This document shows, piece by piece, positions 7,201 through 11,183 of a stretch of 11,183 nucleotides of DNA. How positions within the stretch are numbered: position 1 is the first letter of the stretch; the number at the start of each line of letters is the position of its first letter. The notes under the pieces were generated by a model. That model made no database searches. It had not been told where the DNA came from and was given only the letters and a program-made list of their open reading frames with translations. The DNA comes from Clostridia bacterium. GTDB taxonomy: Bacteria > Bacillota > Clostridia > Oscillospirales > CAG-272. The position numbers were made by a program, and so were the translations under genes. The stretch covers positions 1 through 11,183 of the forward strand of contig JAGBTR010000196.1 in NCBI GenBank assembly GCA_017631215.1. The letters run 5' to 3'.

Positions 7201-8752
7201 TGAGGGCACGACGACGGAGCAGGAGCGCATCGACATCGCCGACTGCGATTCGATCGTGTATCCCTCCGACTCCGTCCCGCAGTCGCCCAACTTCGATCCT
7301 ACCTACATCAAGCAGGGTGCCGCTTCGTGGCGCTCGGATGCAGGCAACCGTGGCAACGGTATGGAGATCTTCTGCCTCAACGCGGGTGCAGACGGTCTGA
7401 TCGCGGACATTTCCGACTATATGGGTAACGGTTATCTGCACTTCTGGCTGTACGTCACGGACGAGGAGATCTTCAAGGAAGGTCAGATGGAGCTGTCCTC
7501 CTCGGGTACCTTCGACAAGGCTGAGATCAACTGGAATCCTACTCAGTTCAGCGATCTCAAGAAGGGCTGGAACGAGATCATCCTGCCTCTGAACAAGGCA
7601 AGCAAGAACAGCGATTTCGATCCTAAGAAGGTCAACTTCATTCGTCTGTACATCTTCACGGCAGACAGCACCTACAGCACCTACTACATCGACGATATCT
7701 ACTTCGCACGCGAGGTCGTCGTCGTTGAGGACAACGAGATGGTCAAGCTGGACATCGACAACTGCGATACGCCCGGCGTCAAGACCAGCCTCGGCATCGA
7801 GATGCAGCCCAACTACAATCCTGAGTACGTCAAGGAGGGCAGCGGCTCTTATCTGTCCAAGGGCTCTGAGAGAAGCAACGGCAACGAGCTGTTCCTGTTC
7901 AGAGGCGAGTGGGATCTGACCGACTATATGAAGAACGGTGCTCTGCACGCTTGGATCTACTTTGAGCACGTGGAGAACTTCCAGAACATCGAGTTTGAGA
8001 TCACCTCCTATGGCGACTGCGACAGGCAGGAGCTGCACTGGACGAAGGAATCCTTCAAGCTCCAGCAGGGCTGGAACGAGATCATCCTGCCGTTCTCCGA
8101 GGCTTCGGGAATTGCAGCCGACTTTGATCCCGCCAACGCCAACTTCATGCGTATGTTCACCATCTCCTCGTCGGGCACGTATGGCGACTACTACATCGAT
8201 GACGTTTACGTCTATCGCTATGGCAACGCTTCCGATGCGGGCTCTTCCGACGCGGCAAGCGGCGGTACCAGCGCGGCAACCAAGGACGATCTGATCCTCT
8301 CGAACTGTGACACGACCGACCTGGCGGGTCTTGGCGGCATTGTGGTGCAGACGACGGATGCCAAGAAGGTCAAGGAGGGCACAGGCGCTTGGCGTGCGAC
8401 CGACAGCAGTGTTGCTGTGTTCAACATCAACTTTGATGCACCGCTCGATATTTCGGCATACGAGAATGGCTATCTGCATATGTGGATCTGGGTCGAGAGC
8501 GTAGCCAACCTCAAGGGCTATCAGTTCGAGCTGACGAGCAGCGGTAGCTACGACAAAAACGAGAAGAGCTGGAGCGGCTTCATCAAGAATGACGGTTGGA
8601 ACGAGATCTACCTGCCCTTGAAGGACAGTGACTCGACGGGCGGCGCGCTCGATCTGGCGGGTCTGAACTACATCCGCTTCTACTGCCACGCCAACGAGGG
8701 ATCTAACATCTTCTACATCGACGATATGTATTTCACGAATACGAAGAAGTGA
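4232..8752 (+). CDS. Large lipoprotein: double pectate-lyase-like beta-helix plus four modules
   Basis: 1506 residues. The signal peptide ends in lipobox LVAC (Cys22), followed by a Pro/Asp/Thr linker to about residue 74. First beta-helix region, about 108-440: opens DPTGKTDATAAIQQAL, then GGGVVFLPAGDYLI and VLQGDWQDPD, the usual Pectate_lyase_3 (GH28/GH55-related) pattern. Second region, about 462-790: TVDAAPAIQEVLDQ, GGVVYLPSGVYSL, VQLRGP. Four modules of the gene 1-3 family follow at about 800-957, 999-1161, 1171-1331 and 1352-1506, each with GWNE and (I/Y)DD(I/V/M)Y. Two Pectate_lyase_3 units in tandem are known from GH55 beta-1,3-glucanases, so a GH55-like polysaccharide hydrolase is possible, but I cannot assign catalytic residues; a non-catalytic binder is the alternative. 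Only one TTA codon is evident (residue 6). Own promoter and terminator. Confidence 0.92.
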   Translation: MWKKLLSLILAILTVASMLVACKPPVDPETPDTPDAPVTPEEPDAPETPDTPDTPDTPEDPDAPSQPDTPVTPGTVVGTGAVLGEVKYYEKDVVVANIIATDAPYNADPTGKTDATAAIQQALYDVDGKGGGVVFLPAGDYLITHTLFIPSGCVLQGDWQDPDEVEAGKAEYGTVILAKPEPLTKSQLDKRASSPLIMMDSYCGVVGLTFYYPEQSIEKPVAYGYTIYSESPRTAVLRDITMINSFRGVGVGTSLASGHELFQNESLHICALETGVEMYRSTEVGFTVDLTVSPKYWIEAGRGWACEDADALRSWCRNNTIGLIIQKLDDECLSTLRFDSCRTAIYMPRVDAKQQDFWGTLYDIKITDSMYGIVIEALCASVGAVIAGAEIEASEKAIVSSSSAGTLKLAGIKLTGKGKVHAEGGDIMYDEDTDLSEYAISYGEYQKPAPYLYNAEIKKKSNRTVDAAPAIQEVLDQAAATGGVVYLPSGVYSLYSPITVPEGVQLRGPIPLFTRDATGARPDGCLLISYVTDGAAINLKANAGVNGLRIFGATYDALTAMEALEANDPATETCVAIKGLGAGVYTYNISITGTMIGIDFTGCDNHLIKQTFGCCYNTFARVGGKNGVVTCCLNNPHFVNRQSFAKLGYLDEDLCDIARHQAYSHGQDEGTSKESGFATLRDKVLRKYCTMVEVVDADHQIISNIFMYAPYELVSVDNSIAFIYNTSADFVGFGSVYNVQNSSTVIAVNALRSVGDSVRCDESSYFDLYNRVNTEIYYEGDFHSYEGNVDSFEFDVKKKLNVGTESSMNGAGSVTLNTDNTYIKDGTYSYMHAPQSKTSETIITLAFNALNIKEYMNENGYLHMWVYAEDMGTQTWGGSIELTSSGKQDEQEIYWVTTSFITHNGWNELWLPLGDIKGGGGFNAEKVNFLRIQNTNNYFGNQGKFYIDDIYFCLAESDKIRQPIDTTPITKRTEPRPSSMDLTLKPEEKPEGTTTEQERIDIADCDSIVYPSDSVPQSPNFDPTYIKQGAASWRSDAGNRGNGMEIFCLNAGADGLIADISDYMGNGYLHFWLYVTDEEIFKEGQMELSSSGTFDKAEINWNPTQFSDLKKGWNEIILPLNKASKNSDFDPKKVNFIRLYIFTADSTYSTYYIDDIYFAREVVVVEDNEMVKLDIDNCDTPGVKTSLGIEMQPNYNPEYVKEGSGSYLSKGSERSNGNELFLFRGEWDLTDYMKNGALHAWIYFEHVENFQNIEFEITSYGDCDRQELHWTKESFKLQQGWNEIILPFSEASGIAADFDPANANFMRMFTISSSGTYGDYYIDDVYVYRYGNASDAGSSDAASGGTSAATKDDLILSNCDTTDLAGLGGIVVQTTDAKKVKEGTGAWRATDSSVAVFNINFDAPLDISAYENGYLHMWIWVESVANLKGYQFELTSSGSYDKNEKSWSGFIKNDGWNEIYLPLKDSDSTGGALDLAGLNYIRFYCHANEGSNIFYIDDMYFTNTKK

Positions 8753-8761
8753 TAAAAAACT

Positions 8762-8802
8762 ACAGCACCGAGACTCTACGGGGTCTTGGTGCTGTTTTTT
8801 TT
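8762..8802 (+). terminator. Intrinsic terminator of gene 4
   Basis: Arms 8762-8774 and 8783-8795 form a 13-bp stem with one G-T wobble and an 8-nt loop, followed by a T8 run (8795-8802). It begins 9 bp after the stop. A6 just upstream (8754-8759) could help it act on the other strand as well. Confidence 0.95.
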
Positions 8803-8804
8803 AC

Positions 8805-8821
8805 GGGGGGAGCGGGGGGGG
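8805..8821 (+). repeat. G-run pair (G6 and G8)
   Basis: G6 (8805-8810) and G8 (8814-8821) are separated by AGC, directly after the terminator. Possible slippage site or G-quadruplex half; no gene is nearby for it to control directly. Confidence 0.5.
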
Positions 8822-8854
8822 AGTGCGAACATGTTCTTCTTTTTACCCTCACAC

Positions 8855-9152
8855 TGCGCTTTCGGCGCACGTTCGGGGATTGTGCATCTTCATTCTTTGC
8901 CTCGTGGCAAAGAACGAAGCAAGAAATCCGAACTCGGCAAGCCGAGTTCCCAGAGATTTTGCTTGCTCACTTGCGTGAGCATCGCGCAAGCGCGACCGCA
9001 AAACTCTTGCGGGGCTTTGCCCTTTGGAAACCCGCGCGGCGTAGCCGCGCTCTGCAAGCCGCTTCGGTGCTCCGCTTCGCTACGCAAGGCGCGGCTTGAA
9101 GGTTTCGCTCAGCAAAACCGTTCCATCTTGTCGACGGCTGTCTCCAAGATGG
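8855..9152. repeat. Dense array of adjoining hairpins, gene-free
   Basis: Inverted repeats follow one another almost without gaps. Arms: 8855-8859/8865-8869; 8888-8901/8906-8919 (14 bp, one mismatch); 8930-8938/8941-8949; 8964-8970/8975-8981; 8982-8987/8990-8995; 8996-9001/9007-9012; 9012-9015/9019-9022; 9034-9040/9044-9050; 9055-9062/9091-9098; 9101-9105/9115-9119; 9123-9130/9145-9152. Several abut exactly (8981|8982, 8995|8996). No credible protein is encoded: overlapping frames on both strands stay open but lack ribosome sites and domain-like sequence. It may be a dispersed intergenic repeat element (REP/MITE-like), a structured RNA, or a decayed sequence. Strand cannot be assigned because the structure is symmetric. 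Confidence 0.75.
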
Positions 9153-9245
9153 GTCAGGCGGGTGGCGGAGACTCGATAGCTTGTGCGTTTGATAACAGAT
9201 TCTTCTGGCGTTTGAGAGATGGTACGGATGTTGCTTTTGTAGGGT

Positions 9246-9295
9246 GTAGAATGGCGTTCTGTCGGATAGATGGCAAAAAACTTTTGCCGTTCTAC
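9246..9295. other. Nested inverted repeat upstream of gene 5
   Basis: GTAGAATGGC (9246-9255) pairs with GCCGTTCTAC (9286-9295) apart from one T/G position. Inside or competing with it is a perfect hairpin, GGCAAAA (9272-9278) with TTTTGCC (9282-9288). The two share bases 9286-9288, so they are alternatives. The position, 82 bp or more before the gene 5 promoter, suggests either the edge of the hairpin-rich element or a terminator-like structure. The rest of 9153-9376 shows nothing else recognisable. Confidence 0.45.
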
Positions 9296-9376
9296 GTATA
9301 GAATGCAGATCCTTGCCGTCGTCTCGCTGTTTGTCACACTTTTTTTGCACGCTTTTGTGAAGTTGGGCGCATATTC

Positions 9377-9405
9377 TTTACATTTTTCGCGTGATATGCT
9401 ACAAT
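9377..9405 (+). promoter_or_regulatory. Sigma-A type promoter of gene 5
   Basis: TTTACA (9377-9382) and TACAAT (9400-9405), spacer 17 bp, 42 bp from the -10 box to ATG 9448. A TGATATGC stretch sits just before the -10 box. The sequence is unrelated to the promoters of genes 2 and 3 beyond the core boxes. Confidence 0.82.
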
Positions 9406-9430
9406 AATGGTACAAAAGTCTATTGTTCCG

Positions 9431-9437
9431 AAAGGAG
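9431..9437 (+). promoter_or_regulatory. Ribosome binding site of gene 5
   Basis: AAAGGAG with a 10-nt spacer to ATG 9448. It fixes the start codon just before a clear lipoprotein signal peptide. Confidence 0.88.
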
Positions 9438-9447
9438 ATGCACATAT

Positions 9448-11183
9448 ATGAAGACAAGGATGCTGTGTTTGACCGCTGTGCTGATGCTGGCGTTGTCACT
9501 GCTGGTTGCGTGCGGGCCCAAAGCACCGCCTGCCCCCGACACGCCCGACGCTCCCGTCGAGGAGGACGACCTAGCCTTTTTGCTTTCCGAGACGGAGAAC
9601 TATCGCGTCGTGGTCAGTGAATTTGCGAACGAGGATCAGGAGGCGGCGGCTCGCTTGGTACGCAACGCGATCGAAGCGCAGCACGGTGCCAAGCCCAAGC
9701 TCAGCTCGGATTGGCTGACGGGCGCACCGTCGGTCGAGGAGGTCGCCTCGTGGTATGAGATCCTCATCGGCAAGGTCGACCGCGCGGAGAGCCGAACGGC
9801 GCTCGAGGCGCTTGACGGCGTGGGCTACGCCATCCGTCTTGTGGGTAACAAGCTTGTCATCGTCGGTGCGGATGACGATGAGCTGCTCAAGGCGGTCGAT
9901 TATTTCACCGAGGTCATCCTGCCTGCGAACCGCAAGGGGCTCGCGACGGGCTTTGACTACACCGAGCGGTATGAGGCAACGCTGGTCACGCCCATTCATC
10001 CGACCGACTCGCCCATCGTGGCAGAGGTCGTGGCGACCGAGCTGCCCTTCCGCGCGGATCCGACGGGCAAGACGGACAGCACCTTTGCCATCCAAGCCGC
10101 CATCGACGAATGCGAGTCGCGCGGCGGCGGTACGGTCTATCTCCCCGCGGGTGAGTATCTTGTCACCTCGACGGTGTACGTCGCGTCGGGCGTCGTTCTG
10201 CGCGGCGATTGGCAGGATCCCGACAGCGTCGCGTCGGGCAAGGCGAGCTACGGCACGGTCATTCTGGCGCGTCCCGAGCCGCTTGAGGATCACGAGCGTG
10301 ACGATCTTTCTGCAAAGCCGCTCGTCAATCTGCTCTCCAACAGCGGCGTGGTCGGTCTGACCTTCTACTATCCCGATCAGAACGCCAAAAATCCCATCCC
10401 CTACGGCTATACCATCCATTCCTATTCCAACAACACCGCGACGGTGCGCGATATCACGCTGCTCAATTCCTATCGCGGTGTGGGCGCAAGCCTTTTTTCG
10501 GGCGACACGCATTGCGTGATGCAGCTTGAGTCGCTCCGCATCTGTGCGCTGGAGTCGGGCGTCGAGATGGACGGATCGCGCGACGTGGGCTATACGGTCG
10601 ACGTCCGTGTCTCGCCCTCCTATTGGAGCGAGGCGGGCGGCAGCTATCGCTGTCAGGATGCGACCGCGCTGAAGCGCTTTTGCCGTGAGAATGCGGTCGG
10701 CATCACCGTCAAGGCGTTGGACGACGAGCACTTTTCGACGCTGTCGGTCGAGGGCTGTCGGACGGGCATCCATATCGCTCAGCCCGTCAACGGCGCGGCC
10801 TACTGGGGTCTGATCTATGACGTGACGGTCGAGGATTGCACCTACGGTATCATTGCGGACGCCGTCAACGATTACGGCGGCATCAGCATTTCCAACGCCA
10901 CCATCGATGCAGACGAATTTGCCGTCCTCAGCCGCTCGCCCAAGGGCGCGATCAAGCTGTGCGGCATCGAGCTGACGGGCAAGGGCGATGTCGTTGCCAC
11001 GAGCGGCGCGCGCATCATTTGGGACGAGGAGAGCGACGTCTCCGACTACGCGATCGACTACGGCGATTACGCTCGCCCCGCCGACCGTGTGTACGTCGCG
11101 CCCGTCAAGCGGCTGTCCGAGACCAAGCAGGATATCTCCGCTGTGCTGCAGGCAACGCTGGACGAGGCAGGCAAGACGGGCGG
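9448..11183 (+). CDS. Lipoprotein: GH20b/GH67N-like domain plus beta-helix (3'-truncated)
   Basis: Open from ATG 9448 to the window end with no stop; 578 whole codons are visible. Signal peptide with lipobox LVAC (Cys22) and a short Pro/Asp linker, without the PETPAE stalk. Residues about 52-161 resemble the small alpha/beta domain that precedes catalytic domains in GH20 and GH67 enzymes: YRVVVSE start, EILIGKVDRAES, GYAIRLVGNKLVIVGADD and an AVDYF helix. From residue 204 (DPTGKTDSTFAIQAAI) a pectate-lyase-like beta-helix follows, closely paralogous to gene 4: RGDWQDPD, YGTVILA(R/K)PEPL, VVGLTFYYP, YGYTI, ICALE-x-GVEM, VSP-x-YW-x-EAG. The visible end (ETKQDISAVLQATLDEAG) is the opening of the second beta-helix region. 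Whether modules like those of gene 4 follow is unknown. Likely role: surface polysaccharide binding or cleavage (inference). Confidence 0.9.
   Translation, partial: MKTRMLCLTAVLMLALSLLVACGPKAPPAPDTPDAPVEEDDLAFLLSETENYRVVVSEFANEDQEAAARLVRNAIEAQHGAKPKLSSDWLTGAPSVEEVASWYEILIGKVDRAESRTALEALDGVGYAIRLVGNKLVIVGADDDELLKAVDYFTEVILPANRKGLATGFDYTERYEATLVTPIHPTDSPIVAEVVATELPFRADPTGKTDSTFAIQAAIDECESRGGGTVYLPAGEYLVTSTVYVASGVVLRGDWQDPDSVASGKASYGTVILARPEPLEDHERDDLSAKPLVNLLSNSGVVGLTFYYPDQNAKNPIPYGYTIHSYSNNTATVRDITLLNSYRGVGASLFSGDTHCVMQLESLRICALESGVEMDGSRDVGYTVDVRVSPSYWSEAGGSYRCQDATALKRFCRENAVGITVKALDDEHFSTLSVEGCRTGIHIAQPVNGAAYWGLIYDVTVEDCTYGIIADAVNDYGGISISNATIDADEFAVLSRSPKGAIKLCGIELTGKGDVVATSGARIIWDEESDVSDYAIDYGDYARPADRVYVAPVKRLSETKQDISAVLQATLDEAGKTG

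Noticed and set aside
4247..8689. 1480-codon open frame on the minus strand opposite gene 4
   Set aside because: It is in exact codon register with gene 4. Minus-strand stops would need TTA, CTA or TCA codons in gene 4, which its strong codon bias avoids; the frame ends precisely at the TTA of residue 6. No ribosome site, signal or domain pattern is seen.
8855..9152. tRNA or rRNA gene in the structured intergenic region
   Set aside because: The hairpins do not form a cloverleaf with tRNA-like T-loop or acceptor features, and no rRNA-like conserved stretch is seen.
8749..9526. Small open frames across the intergenic hairpin region, both strands (8749-9099, 8786-9301, 8967-9350, 9080-9526)
   Set aside because: They overlap each other and the terminator or the gene 5 signal peptide, have no good ribosome sites, and their products are Arg/Ser/Ala-rich with no domain-like pattern.
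9571..10773. 400-codon minus-strand open frame opposite gene 5
   Set aside because: In codon register with gene 5 and ends at a CTA codon of that gene. Gene 5 itself has a signal peptide, ribosome site, promoter and a paralogue.

Overview
The window looks like a surface-lipoprotein locus from a fairly GC-rich Gram-positive anaerobe, most likely a gut-type clostridium (Bacillota, Clostridia). Grounds: lipoprotein signal peptides with an L-V-A-C lipobox, strong AGGAG/GAGAGG ribosome sites, consensus sigma-A type promoters, U-tailed hairpin terminators and a strong bias to CTG, GAG, GAC and ATC codons. The lineage is an inference; no rRNA or other marker is present.

Layout, all genes on the + strand. 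(1) 1-1086, the 3' part of a lipoprotein-like gene: a PETPAE repeat stalk followed by two beta-sandwich modules. (2) 1260-2552 and (3) 2726-4042, two complete genes of the same design: lipoprotein signal, 10 or 11 PETPAE units, two modules. (4) 4232-8752, a 1506-residue lipoprotein with a Pro/Asp/Thr linker, two tandem pectate-lyase-like beta-helix regions and four more modules of the same family. (5) 9448 to the window end, a lipoprotein with a GH20b/GH67N-like domain followed by a beta-helix closely related to that of gene 4; its 3' end lies outside the window.

The four complete gene boundaries show each gene as its own transcription unit: genes 2-5 each have a recognisable promoter, and genes 1-4 each end in a strong terminator. 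The intergenic-plus-signal-peptide segment between genes 1 and 2 is almost perfectly repeated between genes 2 and 3 (331 bp, 5 mismatches by hand alignment), so this is a young tandem duplication or gene-conversion family. The 695 bp between genes 4 and 5 hold no credible gene. They hold a terminator, G-runs, a dense run of about ten adjoining hairpins, another inverted repeat, and the gene 5 promoter.

Working model (inference): the locus makes cell-surface proteins that bind, and in two cases may cleave, a polysaccharide. Genes 1-3 would be small stalked binding proteins and genes 4-5 large beta-helix enzymes or binders. Ten copies of one module family lie in the window. Identical flanks, an expandable stalk repeat and a G10 tract beside one promoter suggest that the family can vary by recombination and slippage. 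The substrate, and whether the beta-helices are catalytic, cannot be read from the sequence.
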